Shown here piece after piece: positions 1 through 6,743 of a DNA stretch of 7,776 bases (position 1 is its first letter; every line of letters begins with the position of its first letter). Below the pieces are notes generated by a model that did no database searches, was not told the origin of the DNA, and saw only the letters and a list, made by a program, of their open reading frames with translations. The position numbers and the translations under genes were made by a program. Location: positions 1 to 7,776 of the forward strand of contig CABRNM010000054.1 in assembly GCA_902472315.1 (NCBI GenBank), in the 5' to 3' direction. Origin of the DNA: an uncultured Collinsella sp. Lineage in GTDB: Bacteria; Actinomycetota; Coriobacteriia; Coriobacteriales; Coriobacteriaceae.

Positions 1-1
1 C

Positions 2-634
2 GACGCCACCGACACCGAGGCCGTCATGGGCCCCGTGGTGATCGACACCGTGGGCGTCAAGGGCATCGTGTGCGAGCGCGCCTTTGAGCTTGCCCACAAG
101 CACGGTTTTTACTTTGTGGGCGCGCACCCCATGGCGGGCACGCAGTACTCGGGCTATGCGCACTCCCGTGCCGACCTGTTCCAGGGCGCCCCGCTGGTGC
201 TCGTACCGCCCGCGGTGGACGATGCGCTCAAGCTGGAGCTTTTGGGCCAGGTGCGCGAGATGGTGCGCCCCTTGGGCTTTGGCAAGTTCAGCGTGACCAG
301 CGCCGCCGAGCACGACCGCGTCATCGCCTTCACGAGCCAGCTTGCGCACGTGGTGTCCAACGCCTACGTCAAAAGCCCCACTGCCCAGGTCCACCACGGT
401 TTTTCGGCCGGTAGCTACCGCGATCTCACCCGCGTGGCGCACCTCAACCCGCAAATGTGGTCAGAGCTCATGGTCGACGACGCCGATGCGCTCGCCTTCG
501 AGATCGACCATCTTATCGAATCGCTCGGCGCCTACAGCCGCGCCCTTAAGGACCGTGACCAGCGCTATCTGGAGAATCTCCTTGCCGAGGGCGACCGCAT
601 CAAGCGCGCGCTCGACGACGAGGCCTCCCACTAG
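2..634 (+). CDS. tyrA: Prephenate dehydrogenase, 5'-truncated (C-terminal ~210 residues)
   Basis: Catalyses NAD(P)-dependent oxidative decarboxylation of prephenate to 4-hydroxyphenylpyruvate, the committed step to tyrosine, in the cytoplasm. The frame is open to the left edge, so the true start and the N-terminal nucleotide-binding glycine motif lie outside the window. Visible family motifs are VVIDTVGVKGIV (the D-x-x-x-V-K segment after the Rossmann fold), HPMAG at 125-139, SQLAHVVSNAY with the catalytic-type His at 347-349, and G-S-Y-R-D-L-T-R-x-A ending in the conserved Trp at 458-460. The protein ends soon after the helical dimerisation region with no room for a C-terminal ACT domain, so tyrosine feedback through ACT is not evident. 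An arogenate dehydrogenase activity cannot be excluded from sequence. It lies 36 bases upstream of aroB in the same direction and is probably co-transcribed with it. Confidence 0.93.
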   Translation, partial: DATDTEAVMGPVVIDTVGVKGIVCERAFELAHKHGFYFVGAHPMAGTQYSGYAHSRADLFQGAPLVLVPPAVDDALKLELLGQVREMVRPLGFGKFSVTSAAEHDRVIAFTSQLAHVVSNAYVKSPTAQVHHGFSAGSYRDLTRVAHLNPQMWSELMVDDADALAFEIDHLIESLGAYSRALKDRDQRYLENLLAEGDRIKRALDDEASH

Positions 635-670
635 ACCACCTATCACGCCAGGTCGAAAGGACCATAGCTT

Positions 671-1777
671 ATGGCGATTACCATCGATATCGACACCGCA
701 CGCCCCTACCAGGTGCATGTTGGCACGTTTTTGCTGGAGCAGGCGGGACCGCTCGTGCGCGCCACTGCCGGCGGCACCAAGGCCGTCATCGTGACGGACA
801 CCAACGTGGGCCCGCTCTACCAGATGCCCGTTAAACAGAGCCTGGAGGCGTCAGGCTACGAAGTGAGCATCTGCACCTTCGAGGCCGGCGAGGCCCATAA
901 GCGCGCCGAAACCTATGTTGCCATTTTGGAGTTTGTGGCCGAGCACGAGCTTTCGCGCTCCGACGTGATCGTGGCACTCGGCGGCGGCGTCGTGGGCGAC
1001 GTGGCGGGCTTCGTGGCCGCCACCTACATGCGCGGCTGCAAGTTTGTGCAGATCCCGACGAGCCTGCTCGCCATGGTGGATTCGTCGGTGGGCGGCAAGA
1101 CGGCCATCGACCTGGCTGCTGGCAAAAATCTCGCCGGAGCCTTTTGGCAGCCGAGCGTGGTTATCGCCGACGTGGGATGCCTTGCCACCCTCACGCCCGA
1201 GCAGTTCGCCGACGGCTGCGGCGAAGTCGTCAAGCACGCCGTGATCGCCGACCCCGAGCTCTTCGCCGAGCTGGAGAAGACCCCGCTCACGCTTGAGCTG
1301 CTGAACCGCGACGTGGCCCGCGTGGCGCTCATAATCGCCCGCAATATCGACATCAAGCGCGCCGTGGTCGTTGCCGACGAACGCGAGACCAACCAGCGCA
1401 AGCTCCTCAACTTTGGACACAGCGCCGGACATGCCGTCGAGGCCTGCGAGCACTTTGAGCTGGGACACGGCAACTGCGTGTCGATCGGCATGGGCATCAT
1501 CACGCGTACCGCAGCCCTGCACGGCATTTGCGATGCCGAGCTGCCCGGTCGCATCGAGGAGCTCTGCGCCCGTCATGGCCTCAAGACCCGCTGTGAGCTT
1601 TCGGCCGACGCCATCTTTGCCGAGGCGCTGCACGACAAAAAACGCGCCGGTGACACCATCGATCTGGTGATTCCGCACGGTATTGGCCGCTGCAGCATCG
1701 ACCGCACGCCGCTTTCCACCTTCCATGATTTAATTGCCGAGGGCCTCGGCCAGAAGGGAGACGCATCCGTATGCTAG
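671..1777 (+). CDS. aroB: 3-Dehydroquinate synthase
   Basis: Converts DAHP to 3-dehydroquinate, the second step of the shikimate pathway, using NAD and a divalent metal (usually Zn) in the cytoplasm. The 368 residues match the usual family length. The NAD-binding region holds GGGVVGD (residues 104-110) and IPTSLLAMVDSSVGGKTAID (128-147). The expected metal ligands are present: E185 in CGEVVKH, H250 in NFGHSAGHAVE and H266 in LGHGNCVSIGM. The start is the ATG preceded by AAAGGA at 656-661, with a 9-base spacer. The C-terminus (GDASVC) runs 7 bases into aroA through the ATGCTAG overlap, which suggests coupled translation. This is a stand-alone enzyme and is not fused to a shikimate kinase as in some actinobacteria; here the kinase is fused to AroE instead. 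Confidence 0.97.
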   Translation: MAITIDIDTARPYQVHVGTFLLEQAGPLVRATAGGTKAVIVTDTNVGPLYQMPVKQSLEASGYEVSICTFEAGEAHKRAETYVAILEFVAEHELSRSDVIVALGGGVVGDVAGFVAATYMRGCKFVQIPTSLLAMVDSSVGGKTAIDLAAGKNLAGAFWQPSVVIADVGCLATLTPEQFADGCGEVVKHAVIADPELFAELEKTPLTLELLNRDVARVALIIARNIDIKRAVVVADERETNQRKLLNFGHSAGHAVEACEHFELGHGNCVSIGMGIITRTAALHGICDAELPGRIEELCARHGLKTRCELSADAIFAEALHDKKRAGDTIDLVIPHGIGRCSIDRTPLSTFHDLIAEGLGQKGDASVC

Positions 1778-3090
1778 CCCGCATCACCCCCTCCCCGCTC
1801 AAGGGCACCGTTCCCGCCATCGCGTCCAAGTCGATGGCGCACCGCCTCATCATCTGTGCCGCACTCGCCAACGGCGAGACGCACGTCACTTGCAACACCA
1901 CCTGCGCCGATATCGAGGCCACGGTGCGCTGCCTCACGGCCCTGGGTGCCCGCATCGAGACCGTCGAGGACGGGTTCCAAGTCCATCCCACCATGAAGAG
2001 TATTGAGTTTGGCCTGCTCAAGGCACTTGCGGGCGGCACGCTCGACTGCGGCGAGAGCGGCTCCACGCTCCGCTTTATGCTGCCCGTCGCCTGCGCGCTG
2101 GGGGCAGAGGCCACCTTTGTGGGCCAGGGCCGCCTGGGCGCACGCCCCCTCTCCCCGCTCTCCGACGAGATCATTGCCGCCGGCTGCGACCTGCAGGGTC
2201 TGGGCGGCTTCCCGCTCAAGACAAGCGGCCGCATGCGCCCGGGCACCTTTATCCTGCCGGGCAATGTGAGCTCGCAGTACATCTCCGGCTTGCTGCTGGC
2301 AGCCCCGCTTTTGGCCCAGCCCTCCTGCGTGCAGGTAACCGGCCTTATCGAGAGCCGCCCCTATATCAACCTGACCATCCAGGCCATGAAGGCCTTCGGC
2401 GTCGAGGTCAACGTCGAGCGTATCCCCGCCAAGGACGGCCAGCCCGAGATCACGAACTTCCGCGTGGACAGCGGCTCGTACCGCACTCCAGGCAACGTTG
2501 CTGTCGAGGGCGACTGGTCCAACGCCGCCTTTTGGCTGTGTGCCGGCGCCATCGGTACCGACCCCATCACCGTCGAGGGCGTGTCGCTCAGCTCCGCGCA
2601 GGGCGACCGCAACGTGCTTGCCGCGCTCTCGCGCTTTGGCGCCCGCATCGTGCGCTCCACCAACGCCGCCACCGTGCAGTCCGACAAGCTCGCCGGCTTT
2701 GAGATGAGCGCGCACGACATCCCCGACTTGGTGCCCGTTATCTCTGCCGTGGCATCGCTGGCGCAAGGCCGCACGTTCATCCGCGACTGCGCCCGCCTGC
2801 GCATCAAGGAATCCGACCGTCTGGCCACCACCACCCGCGAGCTCACCGCACTGGGCGCACAGGTGCGCATTGCCGGCGACGACCTCATCATCAAGGGTGT
2901 CGACGCCTTTACCGGCGGCGAGGTCGATTCGCACAACGACCACCGCATCGCCATGATGGCCGCCATCGCCGCGAGCCGTGCCACTGGCGAAGTCGTGATC
3001 CACGGCGCCGAGGCCGTCAACAAGTCCTATCCTGATTTCTTCGACCACTACCGCCTGCTGGGCGGCAAGGTCACGCTCGAGGAGGAATAG
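1771..3090 (+). CDS. aroA: 3-Phosphoshikimate 1-carboxyvinyltransferase (EPSP synthase)
   Basis: Transfers the enolpyruvyl group of PEP to shikimate 3-phosphate, giving EPSP, the sixth shikimate pathway step and the target of glyphosate. At 439 residues it is close to the family norm. Landmarks by comparison with the E. coli enzyme are K20-S21 and R25 (KSMAHR), the PEP-site loop GESGSTLR at 94-101 with the conserved glycine G97, S167-S168-Q169 (shikimate-phosphate site), catalytic Asp D319 in DIPD, K346-E347 and R350 in RIKESDR, R392 in HNDHRIAM and K418 in NKSYPDFF. The Asp-to-Lys spacing of 27 residues equals that of E. coli D313 to K340. The ATG start lies inside the end of aroB, with AAGGGAG at 1754-1760 ten bases upstream. 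The last codons (E-E-E-stop) double as the ribosome-binding site of aroC. The SGSTLRF loop differs from the enterobacterial AGTAMRP form and resembles enzymes of clostridia as I recall them. Confidence 0.97.
   Translation: MLARITPSPLKGTVPAIASKSMAHRLIICAALANGETHVTCNTTCADIEATVRCLTALGARIETVEDGFQVHPTMKSIEFGLLKALAGGTLDCGESGSTLRFMLPVACALGAEATFVGQGRLGARPLSPLSDEIIAAGCDLQGLGGFPLKTSGRMRPGTFILPGNVSSQYISGLLLAAPLLAQPSCVQVTGLIESRPYINLTIQAMKAFGVEVNVERIPAKDGQPEITNFRVDSGSYRTPGNVAVEGDWSNAAFWLCAGAIGTDPITVEGVSLSSAQGDRNVLAALSRFGARIVRSTNAATVQSDKLAGFEMSAHDIPDLVPVISAVASLAQGRTFIRDCARLRIKESDRLATTTRELTALGAQVRIAGDDLIIKGVDAFTGGEVDSHNDHRIAMMAAIAASRATGEVVIHGAEAVNKSYPDFFDHYRLLGGKVTLEEE
3081..3085 (+). promoter_or_regulatory. 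aroC ribosome-binding site inside the aroA C-terminal codons
   Basis: GGAGG is part of the Glu codons that end aroA, six bases before the aroC ATG at 3092. The aroA stop codon falls between the site and the start, so ribosomes ending aroA sit on it. This supports both the chosen aroC start and translational coupling. Confidence 0.8.
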
Positions 3091-3091
3091 C

Positions 3092-4189
3092 ATGTCCTCG
3101 ACCTTTGGCAACGTCTTGCATCTGAGCATCTTTGGCCAGTCGCACTCCCCTGCTATCGGCTGCTCACTCGATGGCATTCCCGCCGGTATCGCCGTTGACC
3201 AGGAGCAGCTGCAGTCCTTTTTGGACCGTCGCGCCCCCGGCCGCGACGAGACCGCGACCAAGCGCCGTGAGGCCGACGCCGCGCATATCATTGCCGGTGT
3301 GGTCGATGGACACACTACCGGCGCACCCATCGCCGCGATCATTGAGAACACCAACACACGCTCCAAGGACTATTCCGAGCTGCGCTGCAAACCCCGCCCC
3401 GGGCACGCAGACTTTCCGGCGCGCGTGAAGTACCACAACATGCACGACGTCGCCGGCGGTGGGCATTTCTCCGGACGCCTGACGGCCCCCCTATGCATCG
3501 CCGGCGGCATCGCACTGCAGGCGCTCGAGGCCCGTGGCATCAAGGTCATGGCGCACGTCGCGCAGATTGGCGGCATCTCGGACCTGCCCATGGACGACAT
3601 GGTCTATCGCGAGGCCGACCGCAAGGCGATCCTCACGAACGATCTGCCCTGCATTGACGCCGCCGCAGCCGACCGCATGCGCGAGGAGATCCTAGCCGCG
3701 CGCGACGAGCTCGACAGTATCGGCGGCATCGTGGAGTGCGGCATCTACGGGCTTCCCGCGGGCATCGGCGACCCCATGTTCGACGGTATCGAGAACCGCA
3801 TAGCGCAGATCGCGTTTGGCATTCCCGCCGTAAAGGGTGTGGAGTTTGGCATGGGCTTTGCCGTGGCCGCCATGCGCGGCAGCGAGAACAACGATCCGTA
3901 TCGCGTTGATGCCGAGACCGGCGAGATTGAGGTCGAGTCCAATAACGCCGGCGGAATCCTGGGCGGCATTTCCACGGGCGCACCCGTCATGTGGCGGATG
4001 GCCGTAAAGCCGACGCCCTCCATCGGTCGCGAGCAACAGACCGTGGACATGGACGCCATGGAAAATGCCGAGCTCTCGGTCCACGGCCGCCACGATCCCT
4101 GCATCGTCCCGCGCGCCGTCCCCGTAGCCGAAGCAACCGCCGCCCTCGCCATCTGGGACGCCCTCCTCGAGGACGCCGCCCAGCTCTAA
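3092..4189 (+). CDS. aroC: Chorismate synthase
   Basis: Makes chorismate from EPSP by a trans-1,4 elimination of phosphate that needs reduced FMN; it is the last step of the common aromatic pathway. The 365-residue length is typical. Conserved segments in order are FGQSHS (14-19) with catalytic-type H18, RPGHADF (102-108) with the second catalytic His H105, GGGHFSGRLTAPL (122-134), GSENND (263-268), NNAGGILGGISTGAP (284-298), the KPTPSI segment (306-311) and GRHDPCIVPRAVPVAEA (332-348) with D335. The first signature is unusual: most family members read GESHG, here GQSHS. The two histidines and other blocks are intact, so activity is expected. The start is one base after the aroA stop and is fixed by the GGAGG at 3081-3085. 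The only gap in the run of six tightly packed genes follows it. Confidence 0.96.
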   Translation: MSSTFGNVLHLSIFGQSHSPAIGCSLDGIPAGIAVDQEQLQSFLDRRAPGRDETATKRREADAAHIIAGVVDGHTTGAPIAAIIENTNTRSKDYSELRCKPRPGHADFPARVKYHNMHDVAGGGHFSGRLTAPLCIAGGIALQALEARGIKVMAHVAQIGGISDLPMDDMVYREADRKAILTNDLPCIDAAAADRMREEILAARDELDSIGGIVECGIYGLPAGIGDPMFDGIENRIAQIAFGIPAVKGVEFGMGFAVAAMRGSENNDPYRVDAETGEIEVESNNAGGILGGISTGAPVMWRMAVKPTPSIGREQQTVDMDAMENAELSVHGRHDPCIVPRAVPVAEATAALAIWDALLEDAAQL

Positions 4190-4198
4190 AAATCTCCG

Positions 4199-4218
4199 GG
4201 GGGCCAACTCCGGCCCCC
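4199..4218 (+). other. G/C-rich hairpin in the aroC-pheA gap
   Basis: GGGGGCC at 4199-4205 and GGCCCCC at 4212-4218 form a perfect 7-bp stem around a 6-base loop. No T-run follows on the + strand, so it is not a textbook intrinsic terminator for the operon. On the - strand five T residues occur within a few bases after the stem, but no gene reads toward it from that side in this window. It could stabilise or mark a processing point between the aroC and pheA segments of the transcript, or be incidental in G/C-rich DNA. Confidence 0.45.
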
Positions 4219-4250
4219 ACGCCCGTCCCAGAAAAATCACCAACACGTGA

Positions 4251-4256
4251 AAGGGG
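4251..4256 (+). promoter_or_regulatory. pheA ribosome-binding site that decides the start
   Basis: AAGGGG lies five bases before the ATG at 4262. The in-frame GTG at 4247 would place this site inside the coding region and has no purine-rich sequence before it. The ATG is therefore preferred. Confidence 0.7.
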
Positions 4257-4261
4257 CCTCC

Positions 4262-5407
4262 ATGGACCTTGCCGATATTCGCCAGGCCATCGATGGCATC
4301 GACACCACCCTACTCAACAGCTTTGTCGAGCGCATGGATATTGCCACCGAGGTCGCCAAATCAAAGATCGAGATGGGCAAGGCCGTCTTCGACCCCGCCC
4401 GCGAGCGCTCCAAACTCAACAACCTCGCCAGCCGCGCACCCGAGCGCTACGAGGCCCAGACCATCACCCTGTTCCGCCTCCTCATGAGCATGAGCAAGGC
4501 CGAGCAGCAGCGCTACATCAACGAGCTCAAGGGCATAACGGTGTCGCAAAAAGCCCGTGCCACGGCCGCAGCCTTTGACACGCCCTTCCCCCAGACGGCT
4601 ACCGTTGCCTGCCAGGGCGTTGAGGGCGCCTACAGCCAGATCGCCGCGTGCAAGCTCTTCGACGTGCCCGATATCGCCTTCTTTGAGACCTTCGAGGGCG
4701 TTATGCGCGCCATACGCGACGGCTTCTGCGAGTTTGGCGTGTTGCCCATCGAAAACTCAACTGCCGGATCGGTCAACGCCGTCTACGACCTGCTCGCGCA
4801 GTTCGACTTCCATATCGTGCGCTCGCTGCGCCTCAAGATCGATCACAACTTACTCGTCAAACCCGGCACCAAGCTCGCCGACGTGCGCGAGGTCTACAGC
4901 CACGGCCAAGCCATTGCCCAGTGCGCCGGCTTTATCGAGGGCCACGGACTGCATGCCACCAAGTACCCCAACACCGCTATGTCGGCCGAGATGGTCGCCA
5001 ACTCCGAGCGCACCGATGTCGCCGCCATCGCCTCGCGCAGCTGTGCCGAGCTGTATGGCCTCGAGGTGCTGGAGCCCAACATCCAGGACTCGGACAACAA
5101 CTACACGCGCTTCGTCGTCATCAGTCGCGAACCGCGCGTCTATCCCGGTGCCAACCGTACCTCGCTCATGATCACCACGGCCAATGAGCCGGGCGCGCTT
5201 TATCGCGTACTCGAGCGCTTCTACGCCCTCAACATCAACCTCATCAAGCTCGAGAGCCGCCCCATCCCCGGGCACGACTTTGAGTTTATGTTCTACTTTG
5301 ACCTGGACTGCCCCTTTGGCAGCAAGGCCCTCGACGACTTGCTCGACTCAATCGACGACGTGTGCGAGAGCTTCACCTACTTTGGCAGCTATACGGAGGT
5401 GCTCTAG
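4262..5407 (+). CDS. pheA: Bifunctional chorismate mutase / prephenate dehydratase (P-protein)
   Basis: Rearranges chorismate to prephenate and then dehydrates and decarboxylates it to phenylpyruvate, the phenylalanine precursor. The 381 residues hold three domains. Residues 1-90 are an AroQ-class chorismate mutase with counterparts of the E. coli active-site residues: R7, R24, K35, D44, R47, E48 and Q82. Residues about 112-290 are prephenate dehydratase, with GVEGAYSQ (119-126), PIENSTAGSV (162-171), SHGQAIAQC (213-221) and the catalytic TRF at 282-284. Residues about 298-381 are an ACT domain with EPGALYRVL (309-317) and the KLESRP motif (329-334), the Phe-binding signatures, so feedback inhibition by phenylalanine is expected. 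A GTG 15 bases upstream would add five residues but lacks a ribosome-binding site. Its final codons carry the ribosome-binding site of the next gene. As chorismate mutase it also supplies the prephenate used by TyrA. Confidence 0.96.
   Translation: MDLADIRQAIDGIDTTLLNSFVERMDIATEVAKSKIEMGKAVFDPARERSKLNNLASRAPERYEAQTITLFRLLMSMSKAEQQRYINELKGITVSQKARATAAAFDTPFPQTATVACQGVEGAYSQIAACKLFDVPDIAFFETFEGVMRAIRDGFCEFGVLPIENSTAGSVNAVYDLLAQFDFHIVRSLRLKIDHNLLVKPGTKLADVREVYSHGQAIAQCAGFIEGHGLHATKYPNTAMSAEMVANSERTDVAAIASRSCAELYGLEVLEPNIQDSDNNYTRFVVISREPRVYPGANRTSLMITTANEPGALYRVLERFYALNINLIKLESRPIPGHDFEFMFYFDLDCPFGSKALDDLLDSIDDVCESFTYFGSYTEVL
5395..5401 (+). promoter_or_regulatory. aroE-aroK ribosome-binding site inside the pheA C-terminal codons
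   Basis: GGAGGTG, within the codons for the last residues of PheA (T-E-V-L), is six bases before the ATG at 5408. The pheA stop and the next start abut as TAGATG, so termination and reinitiation are probably coupled. Confidence 0.8.
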
Positions 5408-6658
5408 ATGACCGATACCGTCGCGACCCGCCCCTACGGCGTGCTGGGCCGCGTGCTGGGCCACAGCTACACCCCGACCATCTACAAAGAGCTCGCTGGG
5501 CTCGAGTACGTGCGTTTTGAGCGCGAGCCCGAGGATCTCGAGGCTTTTATGACGGGCGATGAATGGGAAGGCACCAACGTGACCATCCCCTACAAGCGTG
5601 CCGTCATGGAATACCTGGACGAGCTGAGCCCGCTGGCCGAGCGCATGGGCAACGTCAACACCATCACGCGCCTGCCCGATGGCCGCCTGCGCGGCGACAA
5701 CACCGACTACTTTGGTTTTCAGTGTCTGGTCGAGGAGCTGGGCGTTGAAGTTGCCGACAAGAAGGTCCTTGTGCTCGGCGCCACCGGTGGCGCGGGCACT
5801 ACGGCCAGTATGGTGCTCGGCGATCTGGGCGCCATCGTCGTACCCGTGGGTCGCACGAGCGAGGTCAATTACGACAACATCGCGCAGCAATCCGATGCCG
5901 CGCTGCTCGTCAACTGCACGCCTGCCGGCATGTTCCCCCACTGCCCCGACGCTCCCTGCACGCTCGAAGGCCTCGATGCGCTCGAGGGCGTCATCGACAT
6001 TGTCTACAACCCCGCCCGCACGGGTCTGATGCTCGAGGCCGAGCGCCGCGGCATCCCCTGCATCGGCGGCCTGCTCATGCTTGTGGCACAAGCAGCACAG
6101 GCTGTTGAGCGCTACACCGGCAAAGCCACCCCGCGCGAGCGCATCCTGGACGTAACGGAGCGCCTGTCTCACCGCGAGCAGAACATCGCCCTGATTGGCA
6201 TGCCAGGTTCGGGCAAGACCCGCGTGGGCGAGCAGATCGCCCAGCTCACGGACCGCGAGCACATCGACCTCGATCGCGCCCTCGAGGAGCGCCTGGGCAT
6301 GCCCTGCGCCGACTTTATCGTCGAGCGCGGCGAGGCGGCCTTCCGCGAGCAGGAGACGGCGGCGCTAGCCGACATCTCCAAGCGCAGTGGCCTGGTGCTC
6401 TCCACCGGCGGCGGCGTGGTCACGCGCGATGAGAACTATCCGCTGCTGCACCAGAACAGCCGAATCGTGATGCTTAACCGCAAGCTCGACGAACTCGCTC
6501 ATAAGGGACGCCCCATCACTGCCCGCGATGGCATCGAAAAGCTCGCCGAGCAGCGCATGCCGCGCTACCGCGCCTGGGCCGACCACACCATCGACTCGCG
6601 CGACTGCGCCGCCAACACCGCCCGCGCCGTCCTCGACACCCTCCCACCCGCTCTCTAA
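5408..6658 (+). CDS. aroE-aroK: Fused shikimate dehydrogenase / shikimate kinase
   Basis: One 416-residue protein carries two consecutive pathway steps: NADPH reduction of 3-dehydroshikimate to shikimate, then ATP phosphorylation to shikimate 3-phosphate. Residues 1 to about 250 are the dehydrogenase: substrate-site GHSYTP (18-23, S20 and T22), catalytic K63 in NVTIPYK, N84 in NVNTI, D100 in GDNTD, nucleotide loop GATGGAG (124-130), GRT (148-150), NCTPAGM (169-175) and Q228 in MLVAQAA. Residues about 258-416 are the kinase: P-loop GMPGSGKT (264-271), D287 and D289 in DLD, FREQE with R313, GGG (334-336), LID-type R368 in GRP and R383 in RMPRY. The domains join through one charged helix with almost no linker. 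The dehydrogenase half is short for the family, mostly after the GRT motif. No frameshift or stop separates the domains, so this is a true fusion. A terminator-like hairpin follows directly. Confidence 0.95.
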   Translation: MTDTVATRPYGVLGRVLGHSYTPTIYKELAGLEYVRFEREPEDLEAFMTGDEWEGTNVTIPYKRAVMEYLDELSPLAERMGNVNTITRLPDGRLRGDNTDYFGFQCLVEELGVEVADKKVLVLGATGGAGTTASMVLGDLGAIVVPVGRTSEVNYDNIAQQSDAALLVNCTPAGMFPHCPDAPCTLEGLDALEGVIDIVYNPARTGLMLEAERRGIPCIGGLLMLVAQAAQAVERYTGKATPRERILDVTERLSHREQNIALIGMPGSGKTRVGEQIAQLTDREHIDLDRALEERLGMPCADFIVERGEAAFREQETAALADISKRSGLVLSTGGGVVTRDENYPLLHQNSRIVMLNRKLDELAHKGRPITARDGIEKLAEQRMPRYRAWADHTIDSRDCAANTARAVLDTLPPAL

Positions 6659-6659
6659 C

Positions 6660-6702
6660 AAAAACCACCACAAAGGGGACAGGCACCTTTGTGGTGGTTT
6701 TT
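6660..6702 (+). terminator. Strong intrinsic terminator after aroE-aroK
   Basis: A perfect 17-bp inverted repeat (arms 6660-6676 and 6686-6702) with a 9-base loop, GGACAGGCA. The 5' arm begins AAAAA and the 3' arm ends TTTTT, so the stem is followed by a U-run in the transcript in both directions. It begins one base after the stop codon. The middle part (AAAGG, loop, CCTTT) resembles a short dispersed hairpin motif that I recall from various bacterial genomes; that resemblance is from memory. It separates aroQ from the rest of the aro genes, either ending the transcript or reducing read-through. Confidence 0.85.
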
Positions 6703-6743
6703 CATTCCGCCTCACCGCCCGACCAACCGCAAAGGAAGCAACC

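Noticed and set aside
635..670. Separate promoter or leader between tyrA and aroB
   Set aside because: The gap is only 36 bases, with a ribosome-binding site but no -10/-35 pair, leader peptide or T-box-like structure.
851..1726. Long - strand open frame opposite aroB
   Set aside because: Same explanation: a shadow of G/C-biased codons opposite a clear aroB, with no motif of its own.
1774..3366. Very long open frame (530 codons) on the - strand opposite aroA
   Set aside because: It lies antisense to an enzyme with all catalytic residues. Its translation is low in complexity and rich in Ala, Gly, Val, Asp and His, as expected from the complement of G/C-biased codons, and it has no recognisable domain.
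4199..4218. Calling the aroC-pheA hairpin an intrinsic terminator
   Set aside because: There is no T-run after the stem on the + strand, and the next gene continues the same pathway.
4247..4261. GTG at 4247 as the pheA start
   Set aside because: It lacks a purine-rich site upstream, while the ATG at 4262 has AAGGGG five bases before it and starts directly with the chorismate mutase domain.
5348..6262. Long - strand open frame opposite aroE-aroK
   Set aside because: It spans the pheA/aroE junction in antisense, shows no family motif, and its composition mirrors the sense codons.
6528..6743. Longer N-terminus for aroQ through the upstream in-frame ATG
   Set aside because: The extension overlaps aroE-aroK and reads through the terminator hairpin with no family similarity; AAAGGAAG places the start at 6744, which gives the normal protein length.
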